From positions 24,176 to 88,175 of the forward strand of contig NZ_JAFCJM010000033.1 in NCBI RefSeq assembly GCF_018130955.1: 64,000 bases of DNA, in the 5' to 3' direction. Of this stretch, positions 42,894-52,828 are shown one piece after another; the first letter of the stretch is position 1; every line of letters begins with the position of its first letter. The notes under the pieces are model-generated. The model was not told the DNA's origin, searched no databases, and saw nothing but the letters and a program-made list of their open reading frames with translations. The stretch is from Bradyrhizobium liaoningense (lineage in GTDB: Bacteria > Pseudomonadota > Alphaproteobacteria > Rhizobiales > Xanthobacteraceae). The position numbers were made by a program, and so were the translations under genes.

Positions 42894-44546
42894 TCAGAAA
42901 ATCTTGACCGCGCTCTCCAGCGTCTTCCACACGCCCCATGCTAGCGGGATGCCGACGAAGGCCCAGAACAGCGCGGCCTTGGCGTCGAGCCCGCCGAAAC
43001 CGATGCCATAGGAGCCGTGCGGCCCCGAGGCGGCAGCGCTGGCGCTCGCGGCCTGCAGCTTGGCGACGTCGGCCTCCTTCATGTGCCACTTCGCATCGAC
43101 CGGCTTGATCAGGTAGTTGCAGATCAGGCCGGCGATCAGCATGGCGCACAGGATGTACATCGTGGTGTTGTAGAGCTGGTCGCGCGGCACGCCGGCCGCG
43201 AGCTGGAACTCGCGGATATAGTTCACCACGACAGGGCCGATGATGCCCGCGGTCGACCACGCCGTCAGCAGCCGGCCGTGGATCGCGCCCACGAACTGCG
43301 TGCCGAACATGTCAGCGAGATAGGCCGGCACGGTGGCGAAGCCGCCGCCATACATCGACAGGATGATGCCGAAGCCGAGCACGAACAGGAGCTTTGAGCC
43401 CATCGCCGCGAAGGTCGGCGCGAGCGCGTACAGCACGATGCCGAGGATGAAGAACGTGTAGTAGGTGTTCTTGCGTCCGATCTTGTCCGACAGCGAGGCC
43501 CAGAAGAACCGGCCGCCGATGTTGAACAGCGACAGCAGGCCGGCGAAGCCGGCGGCGATCGCCGCGATCTGCGCCTTCTGTCCAGCATCGAGCGCGTTGA
43601 AGCCGATATCAGGCAGACCGATCAGCTTGCCGGCGAAGATTTCCTGGAGCATCGGCGAGGCCATGCCGATCACGCCGATGCCGGCCGACACGTTCAAGCA
43701 GAGGACCCACCAGATCAGCCAGAATTGCGGCGTCTTGTGCGCGTCCTTGAGATGGACGTTGTTCTTCGAGATCATCGCATTGGCCTTGGTCGGCGGGGTC
43801 CAACCCTCGGGCTGCCAGCCGGTCGGCGGAATGCGATAGCGGAACGCGCCGATCATCATGAACACGAAGTAGATGACGCCCATCGCGACGAAGGTTTCCC
43901 AGACGCCGACCGAGGTCGGACTCTTGAAGTAGTTCATCAAGAGGTTCGCCAGCGGCGCGCCGATCATGGCGCCGCCGCCAAAGCCCATGATGGCCATGCC
44001 GGTCGCCATGCCGCGGCGATCCGGGAACCACTTCACCAACGTCGACACAGGCGAGATGTAGCCGAGGCCGAGACCGACGCCGCCGATCACGCCCGAGCCC
44101 AGCCACATCAGCCAGAGCTGGTGGGTGTAGATGCCGATCGCACCGAGGAACAGGCCGCCGCACCAGCACAGAGCCGAGACGAAGCCGGCCTTGCGCGGAC
44201 CGACCCGCTCGAGCCAGCCGCCCCACAGCGCGGCGGAGACGCCCAGCAGCACGAAGAACAGCGTGTACATCCAGCCCAGGCTTGCGACCTTCCAGTCGCA
44301 GGTGGTGGTGAACAGCTCCTGCACCAGCGTCATGTCCGGGCACGCTTTCGGCGCGTTCAGCCCGATGGCGCGCGAGAGCGGCAACCAGAACACCGAGAAG
44401 CCATAGGCCATGCCGATGCAGAGATGGATGCAGAGCGCCGCCGGCGGCACCAGCCAGCGATTGAAGCCGGCCGTCGCGATCGTGCGTTCGCGATCGAGAA
44501 AACCGGAAGCACCCGCCGGTGCGAGAATGGTATCGGCAGTCGTCAT
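42894..44546 (-). CDS. OFA-family MFS carrier (oxalate/formate antiporter type)
   Basis: A 550-residue MFS protein of the oxalate:formate antiporter family, with 12 main helices, a cytoplasmic insertion near residue 270 and an extra C-terminal helix (FWAFVGIPLAWGVWKTLESAVKIF). GLGLGYISPVSTLVKWFPDRRGMATGMAIMGFGGGAMIG is the OFA signature. ATG at 44546 follows GGAGGTGA, a near-perfect ribosome site; an ATG two codons earlier sits too close to it. Position next to a formate dehydrogenase suggests transport of formate, oxalate or a related acid. A sigma-54 promoter and two palindromes lie upstream. Confidence 0.88.
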   Translation of the reverse strand: MTTADTILAPAGASGFLDRERTIATAGFNRWLVPPAALCIHLCIGMAYGFSVFWLPLSRAIGLNAPKACPDMTLVQELFTTTCDWKVASLGWMYTLFFVLLGVSAALWGGWLERVGPRKAGFVSALCWCGGLFLGAIGIYTHQLWLMWLGSGVIGGVGLGLGYISPVSTLVKWFPDRRGMATGMAIMGFGGGAMIGAPLANLLMNYFKSPTSVGVWETFVAMGVIYFVFMMIGAFRYRIPPTGWQPEGWTPPTKANAMISKNNVHLKDAHKTPQFWLIWWVLCLNVSAGIGVIGMASPMLQEIFAGKLIGLPDIGFNALDAGQKAQIAAIAAGFAGLLSLFNIGGRFFWASLSDKIGRKNTYYTFFILGIVLYALAPTFAAMGSKLLFVLGFGIILSMYGGGFATVPAYLADMFGTQFVGAIHGRLLTAWSTAGIIGPVVVNYIREFQLAAGVPRDQLYNTTMYILCAMLIAGLICNYLIKPVDAKWHMKEADVAKLQAASASAAASGPHGSYGIGFGGLDAKAALFWAFVGIPLAWGVWKTLESAVKIF

Positions 44547-44784
44547 GAGCATCACCTCCAAAACGTGGCCTTGCCGGGCACATCTGTTCGAGATCGCGCG
44601 CGCGCCCTGAGAGCCGCACACGACCGGTTGGTCTTCATGCCGAAGTGGAATCGTCTGGCGCGCACCCGTTCGTATGCGCGGAGCAAGCGGCTGATCGCGA
44701 GCGATGTCCCTTCGTCTCGCGGGCAGCGTTGCAAGTGACGGCTATCGCGCCCTCATTCCCCCTCAACACCCTGTCTTGAGATGA
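44547..44784 (-). other. Long leader of the OFA carrier gene
   Basis: About 226 nt separate the predicted sigma-54 start (near 44773) from the ATG. A 60-codon minus-strand frame (44552-44734) is present but has no ribosome site and no family resemblance, so I see no gene here. The long leader could carry post-transcriptional control. Confidence 0.4.
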
Positions 44785-44799
44785 GCAACGCGCGTGCCA
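44785..44799 (-). promoter_or_regulatory. Sigma-54 promoter, TGGCAC-N5-TTGC
   Basis: On the minus strand the sequence reads TGGCACGCGCGTTGC, an exact match to the RpoN -24/-12 consensus (GG and GC 10 bp apart). It points toward the OFA carrier gene; start of transcription is expected near 44773. The neighbouring response regulator is a sigma-54 activator. Confidence 0.8.
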
Positions 44800-44848
44800 G
44801 TTGGTGCATCGTTAGGAATCAACGACTTCCCGCAGCGCAATGAGTCGC

Positions 44849-44890
44849 TTTGGACAAAATGTCCCGAAGTCGCCGGACAAAATGTCCAAA
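44849..44890. promoter_or_regulatory. Two enhancer-like palindromes GGACAAAATGTCC
   Basis: The 13-bp word GGACA-AAA-TGTCC occurs twice (44852-44864 and 44875-44887), flanked outward by TTT and AAA, centres 23 bp apart. They lie about 85 and 108 bp upstream of the predicted sigma-54 start, the usual place for activator binding sites, and directly behind the histidine kinase stop codon. Probably bound by the NtrC-type regulator encoded at 46908-48341. Confidence 0.7.
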
Positions 44891-46907
44891 TCAGCTCGCC
44901 TCGGGCAGCCACACCGTAAAGGTGCTTCCCGAACCGACGCGGCTTTCAGCGGTGATTTGCCCGCCCTGGCGCTTGATCAGCGTCTGGCTGATGGACAGCC
45001 CAAGCCCGGTGCCTTGCCGCCGCTTCGTCGTGTAGAAGGGATCGAAGATCTTTTCAATCACCTCAGCGCCCATGCCGATGCCGGTGTCGGCCACCTCGAT
45101 GGCGACGCCCGGGTTCCCTTCGCGCTCGGTATCGAAGGAGCGCAGCGTCAGGTTTCCACCGTCGGACATCGCGTGGATCGCGTTGACGATGAGATTGACC
45201 AGCACCTGCTGCAGCTCGTTGCGGTTCATCAGCACCAGACGGCTGGCGCGGTCGTCCCTGACGACGGCGATCTCGGTCTTGTTCAGGAGATGCTGGACCA
45301 GCGGCAGGCAATCCGAGATGACGCTGGCCGGCGCGTGGCGCTCGACATAGCCGGCATATTCCTCGGGCCGTGCGAACTGCAGCAGCTTGGTCACGATCTG
45401 GCTGATGCGGTGGATCTGCTCGTCGAGCAGGCGAAACTCGACTTTCGCCTTGTCGGCGTCAGCCCCGAACACGCTGCGGATGACGTCGAGATTGCCCTGC
45501 ATCACCGCGATCGGGTTGTTGATCTCGTGCGCCACGCCGGCGGTGATCTCGCCGATGGCGGCGAGCTTCTCCGACATGATGAGCTGCTTGGTGGTCGCCT
45601 CGAGCTTGAGGTTGGCGTGCTCGAGATCGCGGGTGCGTTCGCGCACGCGGACGTTCAGCTCCTCGTTCCATTCGCGCAGCTGCCGGTCGCGCTCCTGGAT
45701 CTGGTCGAGCAGGCTGTCGAGATGAACCGCGACGCGGCCGATCTCGTCGCCCGACACCGGCATCTTGGTGCGGGCGGCGAGATTCCCTCGCTCCACCTCG
45801 CCGATCGTCGCCGTTACGCGCTCCAGCGGCATGAAGATCGAGCTCGCCCAGCGCAGGAAGATCGGGACGGTCGCGACCGTGATCGCGACGAAAGCGACGA
45901 TGACGATGATCAGCGTCTGGTATTTGGCTTCACTGAAGGGTCTTTCCAGGAAGCCGACATAGAGCATGCCGACGCGCTTGCCAAAACTGTCGACCAGCGG
46001 CTCATAAGCCGAGATATACCAGTCGTTGACGACGAAGGCGCTGTCGAGCCAGGTGCGGCCCTCGTCCAGCACGGCAGAGCGCACCGCCGCCGATACGCGC
46101 GTGCCGAGCGCCCTCCGCCCTTCGAACAGCCGGACATTTGTCGAGATCCGCACGTCCTCCAGGAACAGCGTCGCCGTGCCCTGACTACCCTCCGGCAGGC
46201 TCGCCGCGCGATAGACGAGGTCGTTGATCGTGTCGATGAATTCGAGGTTCTGGTTGAGCACGGTGCCGCCGACGATCGCCGCCGCGCCGCCGTCGGGCAG
46301 CATCGCCCGGCTCGCCGCGTGCACTACCATGCCGCGCGTCTCGGTGCTGCGGTCGGTCGGCACCGCGTTCGGCGTCGGCACGAGGTCAAGCCGTGCGCGC
46401 TCGGCCAGCGTCGGCGAAATCGCGGCCAGCTCGTCATTGGCGAAGATGTCGACGCCTGTTGCCGGCGCCTGGCCCGACAGCGCCGACTGGATGATCGGCC
46501 AGTCGGCCCTCGGGATGCCGTGCAACTGCGGCGACGAAGCCAGAATGTCGCCGCGGCCGTTGGTCAGATAGAGGAAATCGAGGCCGATCTCCTTGCGGGT
46601 CTCCTCGAGCAGATCCTGGAGAGGACCGCGCGCATCCTGAGCAAGCACCTCGTGGAAGCGGGCGGACAGGCCGAGCGAGCGGATCTGGACGCCGGTCTTT
46701 TCGAGAATGCGGGCGAGATATTGATGGGCGATGGTGAGATCGCCGTTCACCTTCGAAATCAGCGTGGCGTCGAATTTTGCGTTCCAACGATAGATCGCAA
46801 CGCCGAGCAGGAGCGGCAGGATGACCAGCATCGGCAGCAGCGCGATCGCGAGCAGGCGGAAGCGGACGGAGCGTCCCCGCAAGGGCTCATCGCTGCTGCC
46901 GGTCCGG

Positions 46908-46915
<8 letters not shown>
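44891..46915 (-). CDS. Membrane sensor histidine kinase
   Basis: A 674-residue kinase: transmembrane helix (about 20-42), a periplasmic double-Cache-like sensor (about 45-335), second transmembrane helix (about 337-360), HAMP (about 360-415), coiled coil, HisKA with phospho-acceptor His in IGEITAGVAHEINNP (about residue 465) and HATPase_c (ELQQVLVNLIVNAIHAMS; VADTGIGM; GTGLGLSISQTLI). It overlaps the response regulator gene by 8 bp, so they form one two-component system. The sensed ligand could be a small organic acid given the neighbouring OFA carrier. Confidence 0.92.
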
Positions 46916-48341
<1,426 letters not shown>

Positions 48342-48469
48342 AGTCCGACGTCTTGGGTCCAGAGATCACTAGAGCGCAACGACAGGCGCTTGTTGCATTG
48401 CAGCGAAACAACCGGCCGTCCCCGAACCCGGAGCATAGTCAAACGCGGCGGCCGTGAACATGCGCCTTT

Positions 48470-48703
48470 CTACGGGCTGTGAGCCTTTTCGATCAGGAAC
48501 ACGATGCGCGTCTCGTTGCGCTCGGTGATCTCGACCTTGTCGCCGGTCTCGCGGATCAGGTTCGGGATGTCGATCACCGACAGCGGATCGGTGCAGTGAA
48601 CCTCGAGCTGGTCGCCCGTATTCAGCGGCTTGAGCGCCTTTCGCGTCTTGAGCGCCGGCAGAGGGCATTTCAGCCCGGTGAGATCGAGCGTGGTCCTGGT
48701 CAT
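48470..48703 (-). CDS. tusA: TusA-family sulfur carrier
   Basis: A 77-residue SirA/TusA protein: LDLTGLKCPLPALKTRKAL has the persulfide cysteine in the CPxP motif, and DPLSVIDIPNLIRETG follows. TusA relays sulfur from cysteine desulfurase to several acceptors, including molybdenum cofactor synthesis in E. coli. Its location 45 bp after moeA and near fdhD suggests service to formate dehydrogenase cofactor maturation rather than tRNA thiolation. Several TusA paralogues often exist in one genome, so the symbol denotes family. Confidence 0.88.
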   Translation of the reverse strand: MTRTTLDLTGLKCPLPALKTRKALKPLNTGDQLEVHCTDPLSVIDIPNLIRETGDKVEITERNETRIVFLIEKAHSP

Positions 48704-48748
48704 CGGGGCAACATGGCGGGGCGGGCTGGCGGCGTCAACGCGTGGACC

Positions 48749-50005
48749 TCAGATCAGGTTGGCATAGGACAGGAAGCCGACGCTGTGCCCGGGCTCGACG
48801 CGCGTGACGGCTTCACCGAGCTCGACCAGGCCATCGGTCTCGACCAGCGAGGACAACAGGCCCGCACCCTCGCGCGGAAACTTGGTCACCTCGAGCGCAC
48901 CATCCTCGGCCTTGCGCAGGAAGACGCGAACATATTCGCGCCTGCCCTCCTTCTTCTTGTAGGTGAAGGCGGCACGCACCGGGATCGGAACGATCGGCTC
49001 CGGCAGGCTGCCGGCGAGCGCCAGCACCGTCGGCCGCACCACATGGACGAAGGTGACAAAACTCGCGACAGGATTGCCGGGCAACCCGATCAGCGGCGTG
49101 CCATCGATGATGCCCATCGCGACGGGACGGCCGGGCTTGATCGCCATCCGCCACAGCACCAGCCTGCCGATATCATCGACGGCGGCCCTGACGTGATCCT
49201 CTTCGCCGGTCGAGACACCGCCGGTGGTGAGGATCAGATCATGCTGGCCCGCGACCTGCTTCAGGCCCTCGGCGAGCGAGACGCGATCGTCGCGTAGTAT
49301 GCCGAGATCGGAGACCTCGCAGCCGAGCCGGCGCAGCATCGCGATCAGCATGACCCGGTTGGAGTCGAACAGCTGCGACGCCCCGCGCAGCGCGCCCGGC
49401 AAAGCCAGCTCATCGCCGGTCGAGAACACCGCAACACGGATACGCCTGACAACGTCGAGCGATGTCATCCCGAAGGCTGCGGCGAGCGCGACATGCTGCG
49501 GCCGCAAGCGCTGGCCGGCGCACAGCGCAACCTGGCCGAGCGGGATATCCTCGCCCGCCGGGCGGACGTTTGCGCCGGGTTTTAGTCCCGGCGGCAGCAC
49601 CATGTTTCCGCCGTCGTCGACGCGCACGTCCTCCTGCATGAAGACGGTCCCAGCGCCCGGCGGCATCGGCGCGCCCGTGAAGATGCGCAAGGTATGGCCA
49701 GGCTTGATCGGTGCCTCGGCAGCTCCGCCGGCCGCGACACGGCCGTCGAGCGGAAATGCCCGCTCCTCGCCCTGCGGGAGATCGGCGTTGCGAACCGCAT
49801 AGCCGTCAACCGCGGAGTTGGTGAAAGGCGGCAAGGGCAAGGGCGCGGCGATATCCTTCGCGAGCACGCGCCCGTCGGCCTCCGTCAGCGCGACCGTCTC
49901 GACATCCGCAATCGCGTTGACGCGGGTCGCGATCAGGCCGACGGCGTCGTCGACCGACATCATCGGTCCGCCAAAGGCAAAACAATCGTCGGACAGTTGC
50001 GCCAT
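48749..50005 (-). CDS. moeA: Molybdopterin molybdotransferase MoeA (canonical copy)
   Basis: A 418-residue MoeA that inserts the metal into adenylated molybdopterin. It keeps PPFTNSAVDGYAVR, GAPMPPGAGTVFMQED, PAGEDIPLG, STGDELALPG, DSNRVML, GGVSTGEEDHV and LPGNPVASFV, the expected catalytic set. Start ATG at 50005 has GAGGAACG upstream and lies 9 bp after mobB. Two other MoeA-like proteins occur 3-6 kb away (52829-54784 and 54786-55892); this one is the standard housekeeping form. Confidence 0.94.
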   Translation of the reverse strand: MAQLSDDCFAFGGPMMSVDDAVGLIATRVNAIADVETVALTEADGRVLAKDIAAPLPLPPFTNSAVDGYAVRNADLPQGEERAFPLDGRVAAGGAAEAPIKPGHTLRIFTGAPMPPGAGTVFMQEDVRVDDGGNMVLPPGLKPGANVRPAGEDIPLGQVALCAGQRLRPQHVALAAAFGMTSLDVVRRIRVAVFSTGDELALPGALRGASQLFDSNRVMLIAMLRRLGCEVSDLGILRDDRVSLAEGLKQVAGQHDLILTTGGVSTGEEDHVRAAVDDIGRLVLWRMAIKPGRPVAMGIIDGTPLIGLPGNPVASFVTFVHVVRPTVLALAGSLPEPIVPIPVRAAFTYKKKEGRREYVRVFLRKAEDGALEVTKFPREGAGLLSSLVETDGLVELGEAVTRVEPGHSVGFLSYANLI

Positions 50006-50014
50006 CGTTCCTCG

Positions 50015-50542
50015 TCAGCGCGTCACTTTGCTTTTCGCCACGACCTCTTCGACCGTCATCGCTGCGCGAAGCAACAGCGCGGCAACGGCAGAGATGTCGT
50101 CCAGATGGACCGTCGGCAGCCTTGTTTCAACAGGCGTGTCGGTCGCAATCCCGACGATCCCGGGGTCATCAGGAAACAGCAGCGGTTTGCCGTTGGCGGC
50201 GCGATGGACCTCGATCTTGCGATGCGGCTCGCGCTTGAACCCCTCGACCACGACGAGATCGACTGTAGCAAGCTTTTCCAGAAGCTCTGGCAGCCGCGGC
50301 TCGCCCGCGCCGCGCAACTCGTGCATCAGCGCCCAGCGCCGCTCCGACGATACCAGCACCTCGGCCGCGCCCGCCTCCCGATGACGCCAGGAATCCTTGC
50401 CGGGCACGTCGACGTCGAAGTGGTGATGGGCGTGCTTGATCACGGAGACGCGCAGGCCCTCGGCCTTGAAATGCGGAATCAGCCGTGTCAGCAGCGTGGT
50501 CTTGCCCGCACCGCTCCATCCCGCCAGGCCAATCACTTTCAT
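50015..50542 (-). CDS. mobB: Molybdopterin-guanine dinucleotide biosynthesis protein MobB
   Basis: A 175-residue P-loop GTPase: MKVIGLAGWSGAGKTTLLTRLI with Walker A at the N-terminus, VSVIKHAHHHFDVDVPGKDSWRHREAGA, and DLVVVEGFKREPHRKIEVHR. MobB aids MobA in making the bis-MGD cofactor used by formate dehydrogenase. ATG at 50542 is the family's usual start; an ATG at 50575 would add 11 residues. Divergent from fdhD (84 bp), upstream of moeA. The open frame extends far beyond toward 51.7 kb only as a shadow of fdhD and mobA. Confidence 0.92.
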   Translation of the reverse strand: MKVIGLAGWSGAGKTTLLTRLIPHFKAEGLRVSVIKHAHHHFDVDVPGKDSWRHREAGAAEVLVSSERRWALMHELRGAGEPRLPELLEKLATVDLVVVEGFKREPHRKIEVHRAANGKPLLFPDDPGIVGIATDTPVETRLPTVHLDDISAVAALLLRAAMTVEEVVAKSKVTR

Positions 50543-50626
50543 TCTGGTCACCGGAACCTGAACCTTCCCCGTCATTGCGCCATGCTTATATCGGCTTGAG
50601 CGGAATGTCATGCTAACGTCGGCCAC

Positions 50627-51517
50627 ATGATGAAAATCGACAAAGCCCCGGTCCCCCTGATCGTCCCTGACACGGCCGATCCGCGCCTGACGCAGGCCGT
50701 GATCGGCGTCGACCAGACCGGCGCAAAGGTCGAGACCAAGGTGCCGATGGAGCGGCCGCTGACGCTCTATCTCAACGCCCAGGAGATCGTCACCATGATG
50801 ACGATCGGCGACTACCCGGAATATCTGGCGCTGGGCTACCTGCTGAACCAGAACATGCTGAAATATAATGACGTCGTCACCGAGGTCGAATACCACGACG
50901 ACCTCCAGGTGGTCGTCGTGCGCACCGAGCACCACACCAATTTCGAAGCCAAGTTGAAGAAGCGGACGCAGACTTCGGGTTGCGCCCAGGGCACGGCATT
51001 CGGCGATCTCCTGGAAGCGGTGGAGAGCGTCGCGCTGCCCAAGGCGGAGCTGCGCACGTCCTGGCTCTACCAGATGACGCAGACCATCAACACGATGCCC
51101 TCGCTCTATCTGGAGGCCGGCGCGATCCATGGCTGCGTGCTGTGCAAGGAAGGCACGCCGCTGTGCTACACCGAGGACGTCGGGCGCCACAACGCCGTCG
51201 ACAAGATCGCGGGCTGGATGTACCGCCACAATGTCGAGGCCGGCGACAAAATCCTCTACACCACGGGACGCCTCACCTCGGAGATGGTGATCAAGACCGT
51301 GCGCATGGGCATTCCCATCCTCGTCTCGCGCTCGGGCTTCACCGCCTGGGGCGTCGATCTCGCGCGGCAGGTCGGGCTGACGCTGATCGGGCGCACGCGG
51401 GGCAAGCGCTTCCTCGCGCTCGCAGGCGTTGAGCGCATCGTCTACGACCAGAACCTCGACTATGTCGAGGAGGAGTCGGCAAAGCACAAGCGCAAGGGCG
51501 AAGGCGGCGATGAGTGA
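50627..51517 (+). CDS. fdhD: Formate dehydrogenase accessory sulfurtransferase FdhD
   Basis: A 296-residue FdhD, which carries sulfur from cysteine desulfurase to the bis-MGD cofactor and so makes formate dehydrogenase active. Conserved parts: ERPLTLYLNAQEIVTMMTIGDYPEYLALGYLLNQ, the cysteine loop TSGCAQGT, GCVLCKEGTPLCYTEDVGRHNAVDKIAGW, TGRLTSEMVIK and SRSGFTAWGVDLA. Only one cysteine is in the first loop where E. coli has CxxC, common in the FdsC/FdhD type. It overlaps mobA by 8 bp, an operon. Confidence 0.94.
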   Translation: MMKIDKAPVPLIVPDTADPRLTQAVIGVDQTGAKVETKVPMERPLTLYLNAQEIVTMMTIGDYPEYLALGYLLNQNMLKYNDVVTEVEYHDDLQVVVVRTEHHTNFEAKLKKRTQTSGCAQGTAFGDLLEAVESVALPKAELRTSWLYQMTQTINTMPSLYLEAGAIHGCVLCKEGTPLCYTEDVGRHNAVDKIAGWMYRHNVEAGDKILYTTGRLTSEMVIKTVRMGIPILVSRSGFTAWGVDLARQVGLTLIGRTRGKRFLALAGVERIVYDQNLDYVEEESAKHKRKGEGGDE

Positions 51518-52154
51518 GATGCCGCCCAACATTCCGTCGACTCTTGGCGTGCTGCTCGCCGGCGGTCTCGCGCGCCGCATGGGCGGCGGCGACAAGCCGA
51601 TGCGCACCATCGGCGGCCGCACCATTTTGGAGGGCGTCATCGCGCGCCTGACGCCGCAATGCAATCGTCTGGTCCTCAACGCCAATGGCGATCCCGCGCG
51701 CTTTTCCGCCTTTGGCCTGACCGTGATCGCCGACGACGTGCCCGACTATCCGGGGCCGCTCGCCGGCATCCTCGCCGCGCTCGACTGGACCGCAGCGAAC
51801 CGGCCGGAGGTCGAGTGGGTGCTCAGCGCCGCCGCCGACTGCCCGTTCTTGCCGCGCGATCTCGTCGCTCGGCTGCACGAGGCGCGCGCGAAGGAGAATG
51901 CGCAGCTCGCCGTCGCCGCCTCCGGCGGCCAATCGCATCCGGTCATCGGGCTCTGGCGCGTCGATTTGCGCGATGCGCTGCGTCACTCACTCACGGTGGA
52001 AGACATCCGCAAGATTGACCGCTGGACCGCACGCTATCGGCTGGCCACGGTGAGCTGGCCGACCGAACCGCTTGATCCGTTCTTCAATGCGAACACGGTT
52101 GAGGACGTGGCAGAAGCCGAACGGCTCGCCGTGCTGGACGCGGCCCCTCAGTAA
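51510..52154 (+). CDS. mobA: Molybdenum cofactor guanylyltransferase MobA
   Basis: A 214-residue nucleotidyltransferase that joins GMP to molybdopterin. The N-terminal GVLLAGGLARRMGGGDKPM is the GTP-binding motif, followed by ADDVPDYPGPLAGILAAL and SAAADCPFLPRDLV with the metal-binding aspartate; C-terminal PFFNANTVEDVAEAE is typical. ATG at 51510 lies inside the end of fdhD (8-bp overlap). It completes the bis-MGD supply for the formate dehydrogenase encoded 10 kb away. Confidence 0.93.
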   Translation: MSEMPPNIPSTLGVLLAGGLARRMGGGDKPMRTIGGRTILEGVIARLTPQCNRLVLNANGDPARFSAFGLTVIADDVPDYPGPLAGILAALDWTAANRPEVEWVLSAAADCPFLPRDLVARLHEARAKENAQLAVAASGGQSHPVIGLWRVDLRDALRHSLTVEDIRKIDRWTARYRLATVSWPTEPLDPFFNANTVEDVAEAERLAVLDAAPQ

Positions 52155-52456
52155 AGCTTCGCCTTTGGAAACTCGTTGAGAAGCTGCGACCAGATGATCG
52201 CGAACGCGATCAGGCCGCAGAGGCCGTAGGCCGTTGTGAACCGCGGCAGCCAGCCGAAGGCGACGAGCAGCCAGGCCGGCAGGAAGAAGATGCCAAAAAT
52301 CATCCCGAGCGGAAAGACCGCCAGCCACTGGAAGCCGGAGCCGTCTCCGGGCGGGACATGGGCGATGAAATAGAAGGTATAGAGCCAGAACAGCGTGCCG
52401 GCGGCCGCGATCAGGGCGGCAATCTTGCGGAAATTCAGGGGAGTTGAGGCGGTCAT
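52148..52456 (-). CDS. Small membrane protein of unknown function
   Basis: A 102-residue protein with three predicted transmembrane helices (IAALIAAAGTLFWLYTFYFIA; WLAVFPLGMIFGIFFLPAWLLVAFGWL; TAYGLCGLIAFAIIWSQLL). It is not a family I can name. Its stop overlaps the mobA stop by 7 bp in convergent orientation. The hydrophobic pattern and lack of a better frame on the other strand make it a likely real gene. Confidence 0.65.
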   Translation of the reverse strand: MTASTPLNFRKIAALIAAAGTLFWLYTFYFIAHVPPGDGSGFQWLAVFPLGMIFGIFFLPAWLLVAFGWLPRFTTAYGLCGLIAFAIIWSQLLNEFPKAKLY

Positions 52457-52574
52457 GGCGGGCTCACCCTCCTTGGTCGCAGCGGCGGCCGACGGAGTTC
52501 ATGGGGACATTGAACCCAATCGCGGCTGGCAGCGACCCCTAGAGCGGAAAATTGTCGCCTCGCGGATACGCTAC

Positions 52575-52793
52575 ATGGCCGAGCCTCTCCTCAATGCCCT
52601 GTTCACGATCGTCGATCTGGTCTGCGATCTCACGGTCGCGATCGATCGCACCAAACGGCTGAGCGAGATGGCCACGGGCAGCGATGAGATCGTTGATGTC
52701 CCGGCGGACCCGAAGCCGCTGTCGCCGGCTGCGCAGCGTGCGCTTGCCGAGGCAGAGGCGCGCGAACGCGCTCGCCAATCACCGCAAGGCTAG
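52575..52793 (+). CDS. Small hypothetical protein
   Basis: A 72-residue acidic protein starting MAEPLLNALFTIVDLVCDLTVAID and ending in an Ala/Glu/Arg-rich helix. No family recognised and no ribosome site seen. It lies in a 370-bp gap between the membrane protein and the MoeA fusion. Amphipathic helices and codon use resemble neighbours, but it could be spurious. Confidence 0.45.
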   Translation: MAEPLLNALFTIVDLVCDLTVAIDRTKRLSEMATGSDEIVDVPADPKPLSPAAQRALAEAEARERARQSPQG

Positions 52794-52828
52794 GCCGCCA
52801 GCGGCACGCTCCGCGCGTCATAGTCCGG

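Noticed and set aside
52575..52793. Identification as the FDH delta subunit FdsD
   Set aside because: The size is similar (72 residues) and FDH genes are in the region, but the sequence lacks the N-terminal pattern I associate with FdsD, so it is kept as hypothetical.
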